Shown one piece after another: positions 52,225 to 61,645 of a stretch of 64,000 bases of DNA. Under the pieces are notes generated by a model. That model worked only from the letters and a program-made list of their open reading frames with translations. It was not told the origin of the DNA and did not search any database. This DNA is from Mucilaginibacter dorajii (lineage in GTDB: Bacteria; Bacteroidota; Bacteroidia; Sphingobacteriales; Sphingobacteriaceae). The number at the start of each line of letters is the position of its first letter. The first letter of the stretch is position 1. The stretch is taken from assembly GCF_024808255.1 (NCBI RefSeq), contig NZ_JANTYS010000025.1:25235-89234 (forward strand), in the 5' to 3' direction. Both the position numbers and the translations under genes were made by a program.

Positions 52225-52977
52225 TTATTTACTATCAGCAGCAATCACCGCTTTTAAAGCATCCCCGGTAATTTGGTAAAATGGCTGGCCGGCTAAAAAG
52301 GTTATTTGTTTCATCGGCTTAAAGGCCGACATTTTTTTGCCTTTTAACTCTACCTGCGTACGGTAAGCAGCTATAGCGCCTTTGAGCACATTTTGGGCAA
52401 CGGTTGCAGTTGGCGAATCAACTCCGCCATCTTTCAAATCACTCGCATGGGTGTAGCTATCTACCCCTAATCTGAGTGCTTCGCGCATGCCTATAGCGCC
52501 TACGGTTTTCATCATTTCAGGATCAAATTTGGCCCGGTCGCCAAGGCCTATCAGCAGTAGTTTTTGCGGGGCAATAGTGCCATTGGGTACATCAATCAAT
52601 ATGGTCTCAAAGGCGTGGCCGGTAAATTCGCCACTTTTTCTAAGTGTGGTGATGATGCCGTTCAATCCCTGGTCAAGGTGAGCCATGCCGTTTGCTGCCA
52701 GGGGTAACGCCGGCGGTGTATAAATATCATTTTCGGTATATTCAAAAACGCAGGCCACCTGTAAAGGCGTTTTTTGTGCCGATGGGCTTTGTACCATGGC
52801 CTCAATATTAATTCCATCAATGTTACCCAGCGTAGCATGCGTACCAACTACCGGTAAAGCCGTTGTAACCTGCGCCCGCAAAGCAACAGGTATAAGTGCA
52901 AGTAAAATAAATACACTAAGTACGTTCAGTTTTAATGTTTTATAAGGCTGTGATTGCTGGTTTGCGCTCGTTTTCAT
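52225..52977 (-). CDS. Exported stand-alone M17 peptidase N-terminal domain
   Basis: The 250-residue protein has a hydrophobic signal segment (about 18-35, LSVFILLALIPVALRAQ) and then a domain matching the N-terminal macro-like part of leucyl aminopeptidases (M17_N). The evidence is LIGLGDRAKFDPEMMKTVGA and AVGxxAxREALRLGVDSY. It stops at SK with no catalytic C-terminal half, and no such half lies downstream (52172-52224 is only 53 nt). It is therefore either a genuine single-domain binding protein or an old deletion. I start at ATG 52977 with a basic N-terminus. Confidence 0.8.
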   Translation of the reverse strand: MKTSANQQSQPYKTLKLNVLSVFILLALIPVALRAQVTTALPVVGTHATLGNIDGINIEAMVQSPSAQKTPLQVACVFEYTENDIYTPPALPLAANGMAHLDQGLNGIITTLRKSGEFTGHAFETILIDVPNGTIAPQKLLLIGLGDRAKFDPEMMKTVGAIGMREALRLGVDSYTHASDLKDGGVDSPTATVAQNVLKGAIAAYRTQVELKGKKMSAFKPMKQITFLAGQPFYQITGDALKAVIAADSK

Positions 52978-53088
52978 TTTTATGTTTTTTATATGGTGAT
53001 CTGTTGTTTGTTTAAAACAAATGTAAGCCGCCACCGCAGGCCCACAAATAACCTACATCAAGAAATGAATGCCCCGGCTCAATTTATT

Positions 53089-53173
53089 GGGCAATGCCTG
53101 CGGCCCGGGCTGTGCACTCATACTGCACAGGCCTTAACCACATTGGCGGGTATCCGTTTCCATCCCTATCGCG
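53089..53173. repeat. Repeat family E copy 1
   Basis: The stretch starting GGGCAATGCCTGCGGCCCGGG and ending TTTCCATCCCTATCGCG recurs at 57616-57702 with about three quarters identity by eye. It lies between the M17_N gene and the SGNH hydrolase gene. It is GC-rich and not a simple palindrome, unlike the other families here. Confidence 0.75.
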
Positions 53174-53203
53174 AAAAAACACTTTCAAAATAGTATCATC
53201 AAA

Positions 53204-53233
53204 TTTGCTAAATCGATTTTTTACTTATATTTG
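53204..53233 (+). promoter_or_regulatory. Bacteroidota-type promoter of the SGNH hydrolase gene
   Basis: TTTG (53204-53207), an 18-nt spacer and TATATTTG (53226-53233) fit the consensus, with a spacer one shorter than optimal. The ATG follows 40 nt later. Confidence 0.65.
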
Positions 53234-53273
53234 GTCTGTTAACGCCAATTATCAATCATTCATCTAACCAAAT

Positions 53274-54023
53274 ATGAAAACCATAAAACTATTAGTTTGC
53301 CTGCTGTTTGCATTAACCCTAAAGGCAAACGCCCAGCAAACCGAAGAGCAAAAAAAAGCCGAGGCCTGGGCCAACTTTCAAAAAATGATTGAAGAACGCA
53401 TCCATAAAGACTGGGCCTGGATAAAACGCTACGAAGCCGATAACGAAAAGATGCCTGCTCCTGCCGCTGGCGAGAAGCGCGTAATTTTTATGGGCAACTC
53501 GATAACCGAAGGCTGGATAAATACTGACCCTGACTTTTTTAAGGGTCGCCCCTATATTAACCGCGGCATTGGCGGCCAAACCACACCGCAAATGCTGGTA
53601 CGTTTTCGCGAGGATGTAATTAACCTGAAACCCGCTGTGGTGGTAATTTTGGCGGGCATTAATGATATTGCCGAAAATACCGGACCGGCAAAACTGGAGG
53701 ATGTGGCCGGCAATATATTTTCCATGGCCGAACTGGCCAAAGCGGCCAATATCAAAGTGGTGCTGTCATCCGTACTGCCGGCGCTGGCCTTTCCGTGGCA
53801 CCCCGGCATTGATCCCCGCGACCCGATAAGCAAACTTAACGCCATGCTTAAAGTCTACGCCGAAAAGAACAAGCTTGGCTACATTGATTATTATTCCACC
53901 ATCGTTGGTCCCGACCGCGGCATGAAGCCCGGCCTCGCTATCGATGGAGTACACCCCAACCTAAGTGGCTACAAAATAATGGAGCCACTTGCCGAAAAGG
54001 AGATTGCCCGGGCGCTGAAATAG
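53274..54023 (+). CDS. Exported SGNH/GDSL hydrolase
   Basis: The 249-residue protein has a signal peptide (MKTIKLLVCLLFALTLKANAQ). It carries the SGNH blocks: I, FMGNSITEGW (catalytic Ser near 75); II, GIGGQTTPQML (Gly); III, LAGINDIAENTG (Asn); and V, DGVHPNLSGY (Asp and His). The enzyme hydrolyses esters, in the periplasm or outside the cell, with acetyl groups on sugars or polysaccharides the likely type of target. The gene is single with a good promoter match upstream. Confidence 0.94.
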   Translation: MKTIKLLVCLLFALTLKANAQQTEEQKKAEAWANFQKMIEERIHKDWAWIKRYEADNEKMPAPAAGEKRVIFMGNSITEGWINTDPDFFKGRPYINRGIGGQTTPQMLVRFREDVINLKPAVVVILAGINDIAENTGPAKLEDVAGNIFSMAELAKAANIKVVLSSVLPALAFPWHPGIDPRDPISKLNAMLKVYAEKNKLGYIDYYSTIVGPDRGMKPGLAIDGVHPNLSGYKIMEPLAEKEIARALK

Positions 54024-54095
54024 GTGTGGGCATTTTGAACGGCAGTTAAAAAGAGAAGGCTTACGTGATTGATTCCTACAGTACTATTGAGTCCA

Positions 54096-55235
54096 TCACA
54101 CCGATGGTTCCACATCGGCCGCAACAACCTTTTTCTTCTTTACTCTTTTGCCTTTGGCCAGTTCATTTTGCTCTTTTTCGTCATCGCCAAGGATAATGCC
54201 CCAGGGTTTCAGACTTTCTACCCGGTCGAAAATGATTTTTAGTACGGCTATGCTGGGGATGGATAGGAACATGCCGGGAATGCCCCAAATCATTTCGCCC
54301 ATTACCACGCCAAGCACAGTAATAAGCGCGTTGATTTTTACTTTGGAGCCAACAACCACCGGTAGTAATATATTACTGTCAATCAAATGCGTAACCACCA
54401 GCGTCACCATTACCCATATTACTTTGGTACTATCCGGCGATGAGCCCAGCGTAACTACCGCGCTTACTACCAGGGCGCTGAAAATGCCCACGTAAGGGAT
54501 AATATTAAACAAACCCGTAATCAGCCCCAGCAAAATGGCGTACTGCACGCCCATAAAACTAAAGGCCACGCTAACGCCTGTTGCTATAATGCTCATTTCA
54601 ATAAGTAAACCGATAATGTATTTGCGAATAATGCGCTGTACCTGCTCTATCACCTCATGCACGGTGGTTTTATTTTCGGGCAGAAAAACCGACACCAGGA
54701 ATTTCATGATGAGCCGACGGTACAACAAAAAGAAAAAGGTATAAATAAAGGTAAATACCAAAAACAGCAGGATAGACGATAAGGACAGCACTGTGGCTCC
54801 CACCACTTCAGGATCTGGCGACAGTACCTTACTGGCAGCCGAGTTAACCACCCGAAGCTGTTTGCCGCGTGTTACATGGAAAGTATCCTGCACCCAGCCC
54901 CTAAACTCCCACATCGACTGGCTGATCTGCGCCTGGAACTTTGGCCAGTCTTTAGCCAGGTCGGCAATTTGCGAGCCGATGACAAAGATCAGTAAGCCAA
55001 TCATCGATAGCAGCAACACCACTGCCGTCATGGAGGCGGCGCTGCGGGGTAAACGTAGCCGTCTCTCTAAAAAGGACGCCACCGGCAACAGCAAAATAGA
55101 GAACAGGCACGAAAATATCAGGGGCGACAGGATCTCTTTGGCAATAATCACCAGGTAACCAATGGCAAACAGGCTGAACAACACGCAGGCCAGTTTAATA
55201 TAAAACGGAAGTTTAGTAAAGGTTTTCAGGTCCAT
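54096..55235 (-). CDS. AI-2E family transporter (YdiK/PerM-like)
   Basis: The 379-residue protein has about eight hydrophobic segments and the family layout: LSPLIFSCLFSILLLPVASFLERR near 35, then a stretch of about 100 extracytoplasmic residues, then LGLITGLFNIIPYVGIFSALV near 235 and GMFLSIPSIAVLKIIF near 330. The LFNIIPYVG signature identifies the family. Named for TqsA-mediated AI-2 export, the family also includes Na+/H+ antiporters, so the substrate is open. The C-terminal tail is strongly charged (KGKRVKKKKVV). Confidence 0.93.
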   Translation of the reverse strand: MDLKTFTKLPFYIKLACVLFSLFAIGYLVIIAKEILSPLIFSCLFSILLLPVASFLERRLRLPRSAASMTAVVLLLSMIGLLIFVIGSQIADLAKDWPKFQAQISQSMWEFRGWVQDTFHVTRGKQLRVVNSAASKVLSPDPEVVGATVLSLSSILLFLVFTFIYTFFFLLYRRLIMKFLVSVFLPENKTTVHEVIEQVQRIIRKYIIGLLIEMSIIATGVSVAFSFMGVQYAILLGLITGLFNIIPYVGIFSALVVSAVVTLGSSPDSTKVIWVMVTLVVTHLIDSNILLPVVVGSKVKINALITVLGVVMGEMIWGIPGMFLSIPSIAVLKIIFDRVESLKPWGIILGDDEKEQNELAKGKRVKKKKVVAADVEPSV

Positions 55236-55380
55236 AATTACAGCGTGTTTACGTGGGTCGTTGGTGTAAAGTTATAAAATAACAGGAGTAGAAATCATAT
55301 TGAATAATGAATTTCCAATGTACAACACCGCCGGAATCATTACACAAGCCCCCCAAACATCTGCGCTAAATGAGGCTGTC

Positions 55381-56895
55381 TTAATTCTTGACGCTAACCT
55401 CTTGATTCTCCCCCCGCACCAGCGCCAGCACAACTTCATAAGCTGTTTTTTTCTCGCGGCGTGCTATCAGCCAGGCGATGAAGCTTAAGGTGAAGATGTC
55501 GTTATTTTCTGCCTGATCAAGCAGGTTTAAAACCGCGTTGTGGTACGCTGCTTCAAAAACTGCATCGGGTTTTTGCAGGTATTTTTCAACCAGTTTCAGG
55601 AACAATAGTACCCGCTCTTCCGAAGTTTTCAACAGGTACTTTTTATAGCGCCGCCTGAAGCTGTTTAACCGCGACATGGCCAGATCAATGTTAGCAAACT
55701 GCGCGTACACCAAAATTTCCATCAGGTTTTTGCGGATGGTCCACAACATGCCCATTTGTTTTTCATACCAGGCATCGGTGCGGGTTAGCAAGGTGAGCTG
55801 TTTCAAACTTCGCTGGTCATTGCACAGGGCTAAAAACATGGCCAGGCAGATCCGTAAATCTTCTATATCTTCCGGTTTGCTCCGGCTGTTTGTTTTGGCG
55901 AGCGATTGCTGCAAAATCGCGATAGCATCATCAGCAAAGCCTGTAAAAAACAGGTTGAGGGCCAGTAGTAACTGGTAGCGTAAATAGAATAGCGTGTAAT
56001 ACCTGCTATCCGTTTCCATTAAATCCATCATTTGTTTTAACCAGGATGTACTCCTTGCAAAATCCATTCGCCGCAGATGAAAGTTGGCCAAAAAATACAG
56101 GATAGAGATATGGTAAAAAAGGTACGACTGCTTTTTATGCACCTGGCCTTGCATAAATTGATTAGTACGCTCAATATAGCGCTCTATCAATCCATAATTC
56201 TGCTGTATGGCCGCGTATTCATTGGCGATGAAAAGGATCTGGTAGATGGATTTATAGGTCATGAGGTCCTGTGCAAGGATTTTGTATTTCCTTATCGTGG
56301 TGACCGCCAGGTTGCTCAAATTCACTATCTTCCCTTGCAGGTGAATAGCCTGTAGTTCCTGCCTTAAAAAAGCATAGGCCATGTTAAGCTTAGCCTCGCG
56401 CTGCATGTGCAACTGGTTTTGCATAAAACGCGCGGTGAGGGCATCAAGGTCTTCGGCTCCCGGCACATGGGCATACTGCAGTTTCAACAGCAAAAGCTCA
56501 TTCAATAAATTAAACTGCTCCAAATGCTCAGCCAGCTTTTCGGCCTTATCCAAACATTTAAAGGCTACTTTAAATACCTCATTCTCTAACAAAAAACGCC
56601 CTACCACCACCAGGCGCAGGGCATCGTAGGTTTCGGCATGGCTGCTCTCAAAAGTTTTTTTCGATAAAAATAACAGCAAATTATCCTGCAGCCTTTTGCG
56701 CAAAGCATGATAGGCATCCTTGTTTTTTTCGGGTTTGTATAGTTTGTTTATGCCAGCTATATCGTCAGTTTCTATCAAATCAAGTAAAGCAAGGTTTTTG
56801 ACATCCTCCCTTTTGTTTTTGCGCTGTAAAAACTGCCTGAAGCGTATTTTGTCGGCACTATTGAGCAGGTTAACCAATTCCGAAAGTGAATCCAT
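55381..56895 (-). CDS. Hypothetical alpha-helical (TPR-like) protein
   Basis: The 504-residue protein is predicted almost entirely helical, with paired-helix spacing like tetratricopeptide or other solenoid repeats (for example FKVAFKCLDKAEKLAEHLEQ and YRYQLLLALNLFFTGFADDA). There is no signal peptide and no membrane helix. The first 40 residues (LVNLLNSADKIRFRQFLQRK) resemble a domain that opens many Bacteroidota proteins of this size. Such proteins are of unknown function, perhaps protein-protein adaptors. It is a single gene divergent from yiaA. Confidence 0.75.
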   Translation of the reverse strand: MDSLSELVNLLNSADKIRFRQFLQRKNKREDVKNLALLDLIETDDIAGINKLYKPEKNKDAYHALRKRLQDNLLLFLSKKTFESSHAETYDALRLVVVGRFLLENEVFKVAFKCLDKAEKLAEHLEQFNLLNELLLLKLQYAHVPGAEDLDALTARFMQNQLHMQREAKLNMAYAFLRQELQAIHLQGKIVNLSNLAVTTIRKYKILAQDLMTYKSIYQILFIANEYAAIQQNYGLIERYIERTNQFMQGQVHKKQSYLFYHISILYFLANFHLRRMDFARSTSWLKQMMDLMETDSRYYTLFYLRYQLLLALNLFFTGFADDAIAILQQSLAKTNSRSKPEDIEDLRICLAMFLALCNDQRSLKQLTLLTRTDAWYEKQMGMLWTIRKNLMEILVYAQFANIDLAMSRLNSFRRRYKKYLLKTSEERVLLFLKLVEKYLQKPDAVFEAAYHNAVLNLLDQAENNDIFTLSFIAWLIARREKKTAYEVVLALVRGENQEVSVKN

Positions 56896-57028
56896 ATAGC
56901 TGTATTAATGCTTATAAAGATAGATAAATTGTAAATTTATATCGTCAGTAATTTGCAAATACTGGTTTTTACGGCCCGGTTTTACGCCCCACATTTGCTT
57001 CCATATTAACAAACAAAATAAAACAAAC

Positions 57029-57499
57029 ATGGAACCGCTACAAAACAAAACAGACGAAAATTTGGCCATTGGAAAATATGGCGACCGGATTAAAAGAAAC
57101 CCATTTAAACCTACTGCCGCCTTTATAGGTGCCTCCTGGTTTGCCTTATTAACAGGAGTGACAGGCTACTGCATAGGCTTATGGAACGCCACCATGCAGC
57201 TGAACGAAAAAGGCTATTATTTCACCATTTTATTATTCGGCTTATTCGCCGTAATCTCGGTACAAAAAAGCGTGAGGGACAAAGCCGAAGGACTTGCCGT
57301 TACCGACCTATACTACGGCATCAGCTGGTTTGCCACCATAGCGGCAATGGTTTTATTAACTGTTGGCCTGTGGAATGCCGACCTGGCCCGAAGCGAAAAA
57401 GGCTTTTACGCCATGGCATTTTGCCTCAGCATGTTTTCGGCCATTGCCGTACAAAAAAACACCCGCGACGCCAAACTGATAGACGACAAAGAACTGTAA
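57029..57499 (+). CDS. YiaA/YiaB-type double inner-membrane protein
   Basis: The 156-residue protein consists of two YiaAB domains in tandem, each with two membrane helices and the same terminal motif. The first is FIGASWFALLTGVTGYCIGL to VISVQKSVRD and the second ISWFATIAAMVLLTVGLWNAD to AIAVQKNTRD. That tandem order matches E. coli YiaA. The role is unknown; the protein sits in the inner membrane. A GC-rich hairpin follows 14 nt after the stop. Confidence 0.9.
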   Translation: MEPLQNKTDENLAIGKYGDRIKRNPFKPTAAFIGASWFALLTGVTGYCIGLWNATMQLNEKGYYFTILLFGLFAVISVQKSVRDKAEGLAVTDLYYGISWFATIAAMVLLTVGLWNADLARSEKGFYAMAFCLSMFSAIAVQKNTRDAKLIDDKEL

Positions 57500-57512
57500 C
57501 GTAGCGGTTACC

Positions 57513-57547
57513 ACCCCGCAGCGACTTGCCCGGCAAGCCTGCGGGGT
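57513..57547 (+). terminator. Terminator after the YiaA gene
   Basis: ACCCCGCAG (57513-57521) pairs with CTGCGGGGT (57539-57547) across a 17-nt loop that contains a second small hairpin (CTTGCCCGGCAAG). TTTATT follows. Confidence 0.75.
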
Positions 57548-57615
57548 TTATTGGTGAACTTAAACCTGCAACCACAAAATCTTACTACTTGATACTTACT
57601 ACTTACTACTAAAGA

Positions 57616-57702
57616 GGGCAATACCTGCGGCCCGGGCTATACGTTCATACGCCTGCAGGCATTACGCGCGAGGGCCGGTACCCACTTCTATCCCTATTGC
57701 GG
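57616..57702. repeat. Repeat family E copy 2
   Basis: The second copy of the 53089-53173 element (GGGCAATACCTGCGGCCCGGG ... CTATCCCTATTGCGG) lies just ahead of the STAND-NTPase module. The intervening DNA (57548-57615) is a string of CTTGATACTTACTACTT-like direct repeats with no gene. Confidence 0.75.
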
Positions 57703-57715
57703 AGGAGGGCCAAAT

Positions 57716-57752
57716 CACCCCATTTTAGCGCAGGTCTTGTGCTAAAGGGGTG
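57716..57752 (+). terminator. Hairpin upstream of the STAND-NTPase gene
   Basis: CACCCCATTTTAGC (57716-57729) pairs, with one bulge, to GCTAAAGGGGTG (57741-57752), followed by TTTAATTAA. It could insulate the downstream module or act as a leader attenuator. Confidence 0.6.
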
Positions 57753-57829
57753 TTTAATTAAGGCTGGAATAATTTCTATTGTTTGGCTGGCTAAATTCTT
57801 TATATTCGGCTGATCTTATCACTGATGTA

Positions 57830-60800
57830 ATGGATAAAATTAATTGGAGTAACTCTACAGGTGACGACTTTACGCTTTTTTGCAATGCCCTGCTCAGTTT
57901 TGAGTTAGGTAAAAGCTATCAGCCATTCTCCGCAGCAGGAAAGGACGGTGGGATCGACGGGGCTTTTGATGGTGCTTATTCCGGAAAAACAGGAAAATGG
58001 CGGTTTCAATACAAATTCAGGTCTGGGCCTCGTGCTCAAAGTTTCAGCGGTTTAAAAAGCACGGTAAAAACTGAACTGACGTCTCTAAATGACGAAGCTG
58101 TTTATGTTTTATTGACCAATGTCGAATTACTGCCACAAGAAACGGTAGAGCTGCAACAAATCCTTCAGACCGAAGTCACGATTTTGGGTAAAACGTGCGA
58201 ATGTATGGTTTGGGATGGTGCAAAGCTTTTCAGTTTATACTTGCAATACCCGCTTTTGCAACTATGGATGCAGGATGGCTTCCAGACCGCACAGTTGCAA
58301 GATTATCATACGGCATTTAAAAAGGAGCTATCAAAAGCCGGCTTCCTGCCAGGAACGTTAGCCAACACATTTTTTGCAAGGGTAAACGATTTAAAAGGAT
58401 TGGGTGATTTTCTGCTTAATGATACGCCCATGGCTCTGGTAACCGGTGAGGCTGGTATCGGAAAAACTAGGCTTGTTTTAGAGTTTTTTAGCAACCAGGT
58501 AGATCCCGATCCGCAATGGACACCTTTAGTTTTGTTGAACAGGAATGTTGACTTTGATAAAGTACGCCGGGCATTGGCGGGAGCAGGTAATTATGTGGTT
58601 TTGATTGATGATGCACATAGTTATGTGCCTGAAATCATTGCGGATATTCAGCGCATCAGTTCAACCGCATCGAATAAGATCAAGCTGATCTTGACCGCAC
58701 GTAACCTGGAGGCTTTCCGCTCGTTGAGTTTATTAAAGGAATACGAAAAAGCTAATATACTTCACCTTAATCTAAGCGAACTCTCCAGACCTGAAACGGC
58801 GCAAATGTTCGATCATTATGTAGACAACCACCAGCATTACAGAAATTTTATACCGCAATTGGTCGAGATCTCTTATGGTAAGCCTATTCTGATCATTGCT
58901 ATCCTCAACGCTATAAACGATGGTATTCCAATAGCCCGGATTCGCGAGGCGGACTTTGTCCGTGATTACGTAACCAACTACTTCAACAGCTACTACAACG
59001 CGGTGGTGATGCTGACGGGCTGGTCAAAATTGCAGGCAAAGCGTTTTTTACAGCAGGTAGTTTTGATCGAGCCGTTCAACTACGGTGATACGAACATTGT
59101 TCAAAAGCTGACCGACATACAGGGCTTACAGGCGAATGATGGCGTTGCGGCTTTAAAGCTTTTAATGGAAAATGATTTGGTGGACGGGCGCTATCTTCAA
59201 AGTATCAAGCCTGATTATTATAGCGATATTTTGCTGTCGGACATAGACCGTGTTGAAGTGGCCGGTTACATTAGCGAGTTTATTCAGTTTCTTGACAATA
59301 TTGTCGTTAATCTGAGCAGTGTTGATGAGAGCAACCGGACGCAGCATAATTTATTAAATGATATTCTGACAGATTATGTATCCTTTATAAAGGATACCGA
59401 CCAGATAGCAATTGTTGATCGTGTGCTTGGCACCATCCTAAACATCGCCGGCTACCAGCCCAGAATCGCTGAAAAAGCGGTAGAATTCTATCTGGATGCG
59501 CTGAAGAATGAGCAGCATGTGATTTATCAGGAATGGCAGGAACTAAATGCTCGTCCCGGCTATTCGACATTTACGGCATTAAGCAAGGTCATTGAGTTGC
59601 TGTCCTACCTGTCCGGCTTACCCGAATATTATGATTTTAGCTTTCGGAAATCGATGCACTTTTTTTTGCTAACTGGAGATGCCAAGGTTGTCGGACTCTT
59701 TGCTTTTAGCAGAAAGGATGTGATCGAACAGTTCAAGTTTCCGCGCCAGCTTTTTTTCCTACAAGAGTTGAGCAGAAAGCTGAAAAAACTTACTCCTCAG
59801 GAGATTAATTTCGGTCTGCAAGTGATGAAGTCATGGCTGAATTTGGAGTTTATGGTGACTGGCTCCAGCGCCGTTAACCGCTTCGAACTTAACATTACGA
59901 CCTATTACTTGCCAGCCAGTGCACCGATCAAAAAGCTGCGTAAGCAAATTGCAGAATTGCTGGTCAAAATATATAGAGACCCGGCTATGAATGGTCACCG
60001 GCTGGAGACGTTAAAGGACTTACTGGATATCCCGCGGAGTATCTTCGCGACTAGCAAAAACCCCAAACCTTACCAAAATAACGAGGAAATTAAGATCGTG
60101 TTAAATTTTCTGGAGCGGGAAGCTGCACAATTCGATCTGAAAGAAAAGAAAGAAATCGAAGAAAAATTGTTTTGGTTTCGGCGTTGGGGCATCCCTGCGG
60201 AATTTCATCAGCAGTTGGATACCATTAAGCTCAAACTACAGCCAAAGAATTTGACCGAACAGCTTTCTCAGGTGTTTTCAAAAGCCGAGGTCAGCTTTAG
60301 CGATATTAATATGGTGGAAACTAAAATAACCACCGCCTGCGATAACCTCGTCAATCAGTTCGATGCAGCAACAATGGCTGACAGCATCATTGAATTTCTT
60401 GAATCCGAGCAATACCCTCCTGTATATTTCTTTGCTTTTCTAAACAGGTTGATCGAGCATTATCCAGAATATGCAAAAATATTGTACAGGCGCATGGATG
60501 AAACCGCACCTAAATTGTTTGCAGGTTATGGCGCGGATATTTTGGGTGGTGCCTATTATGTTTTCAAAGACCATAATTTTTATTGGCAGGAAGTTGCAGC
60601 GCTTCAAAAAGCAGATACTGCGGAAACTGACAATATGCTGTTATCGGTTTATGGCCGCAGGGTTCCGGGGAATACGCAGATAGGCCCGGAGGATGTGTCG
60701 GTTATCCTGAAAGTGTTTCATAAAAAACGAAAAGAAAACAATTTCAACCTGGCTAGTAGTATCCAGAGCCTTATCGCAGCGAAATATGATAAAGTATTGG

Positions 60801-61645
60801 ATATTTGCATCGGTTTTTTAAAACGGGCTCATCAAAAAGAGGCTGAAATGTTTTTTATATGGTTATCCGACAATAAGGTCGCAACCTATGATTTGCTATC
60901 GGAACTCGTTATCAATCATACCACCAGGTTCTATTTGACCTACGAGTTCGAACGTTGCTTGAATAAGGTTTTACGGACCTCCGGGCAGGATGTTGTCTTT
61001 GATTATTTATGCGTTCGTTATGAGTATAAAAAAGCCATCGTGATCAATCAGAAAACACTCTCTGGTTACGAGTTTGTACCTGATGGTGATCACTCTCATC
61101 TTTTTGATGGCATTCCGGAACAGAAAGCGGCGATGTTCATTAAGGCAATGGAATGGTATCTTACTGTAGATAGCGAGGGCGGGCACCTGTTTTATGCCAA
61201 AAACATGCTAGAATATCTTAAGCCGGCTAAGGCAATCGATCAGGAAAGTTTAGTTTGGTACCAAGAAAAGATCGAACAGCTTGATGATCAAGCCACCGGG
61301 CTAGACCGGATCATAGACTCACTGAGCATTTTTCATGTAAAAGACGACGGTCTTTTAGATCTGGTCATCAGCGGCTTTACAGCGGCCCATGACTTACACG
61401 AAACACATCAAGACTATTATAAGATAATCAGACAGGAGAGTTATTCAGCAGTAACTATGATGGGGGTGAAATCAGGCGCAGTAGGTGAGCCCTTCCAAGT
61501 GGATGTTGACCTTCAAAATCTCCTTAAGTTTAAGATCGGCAGCCTGCCGGAATATTTACCCGCTACAGTATTTTTAAAAGAAGTATTAAAATCTGTTGAA
61601 GCAGATATTGACCGTTCATCAGGCAGAGACAATTTAAGATGGTAA
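57830..61645 (+). CDS. Large Avs-like protein: Mrr-type nuclease domain plus STAND NTPase
   Basis: The protein has 1,271 residues from the ATG at 57830; a TTG at 57779 would add 17. Residues 1-165 resemble an Mrr-like PD-(D/E)xK nuclease domain: GKDGGIDGAF (Asp43), then FQYKF (Gln60, Lys62). Residues 195-400 form a P-loop NTPase of the STAND type, with Walker A GEAGIGKTR (206-214), Walker B YVVLIDDAH (255-263) and a sensor LTARN (288-292). The rest (about 450-1271) is long and helical, the usual sensor region. Avs antiviral proteins combine such an N-terminal effector, a STAND core and a C-terminal sensor. The gene overlaps the HEPN gene by 7 nt. The anti-phage role and trigger are inferred. 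Confidence 0.85.
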   Translation: MDKINWSNSTGDDFTLFCNALLSFELGKSYQPFSAAGKDGGIDGAFDGAYSGKTGKWRFQYKFRSGPRAQSFSGLKSTVKTELTSLNDEAVYVLLTNVELLPQETVELQQILQTEVTILGKTCECMVWDGAKLFSLYLQYPLLQLWMQDGFQTAQLQDYHTAFKKELSKAGFLPGTLANTFFARVNDLKGLGDFLLNDTPMALVTGEAGIGKTRLVLEFFSNQVDPDPQWTPLVLLNRNVDFDKVRRALAGAGNYVVLIDDAHSYVPEIIADIQRISSTASNKIKLILTARNLEAFRSLSLLKEYEKANILHLNLSELSRPETAQMFDHYVDNHQHYRNFIPQLVEISYGKPILIIAILNAINDGIPIARIREADFVRDYVTNYFNSYYNAVVMLTGWSKLQAKRFLQQVVLIEPFNYGDTNIVQKLTDIQGLQANDGVAALKLLMENDLVDGRYLQSIKPDYYSDILLSDIDRVEVAGYISEFIQFLDNIVVNLSSVDESNRTQHNLLNDILTDYVSFIKDTDQIAIVDRVLGTILNIAGYQPRIAEKAVEFYLDALKNEQHVIYQEWQELNARPGYSTFTALSKVIELLSYLSGLPEYYDFSFRKSMHFFLLTGDAKVVGLFAFSRKDVIEQFKFPRQLFFLQELSRKLKKLTPQEINFGLQVMKSWLNLEFMVTGSSAVNRFELNITTYYLPASAPIKKLRKQIAELLVKIYRDPAMNGHRLETLKDLLDIPRSIFATSKNPKPYQNNEEIKIVLNFLEREAAQFDLKEKKEIEEKLFWFRRWGIPAEFHQQLDTIKLKLQPKNLTEQLSQVFSKAEVSFSDINMVETKITTACDNLVNQFDAATMADSIIEFLESEQYPPVYFFAFLNRLIEHYPEYAKILYRRMDETAPKLFAGYGADILGGAYYVFKDHNFYWQEVAALQKADTAETDNMLLSVYGRRVPGNTQIGPEDVSVILKVFHKKRKENNFNLASSIQSLIAAKYDKVLDICIGFLKRAHQKEAEMFFIWLSDNKVATYDLLSELVINHTTRFYLTYEFERCLNKVLRTSGQDVVFDYLCVRYEYKKAIVINQKTLSGYEFVPDGDHSHLFDGIPEQKAAMFIKAMEWYLTVDSEGGHLFYAKNMLEYLKPAKAIDQESLVWYQEKIEQLDDQATGLDRIIDSLSIFHVKDDGLLDLVISGFTAAHDLHETHQDYYKIIRQESYSAVTMMGVKSGAVGEPFQVDVDLQNLLKFKIGSLPEYLPATVFLKEVLKSVEADIDRSSGRDNLRW

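Noticed and set aside
52225..52977. Possible pseudogene of a full leucyl aminopeptidase
   Set aside because: The frame is intact with a signal peptide and no remnants of the catalytic half are seen nearby, so I keep it as a gene with a caveat.
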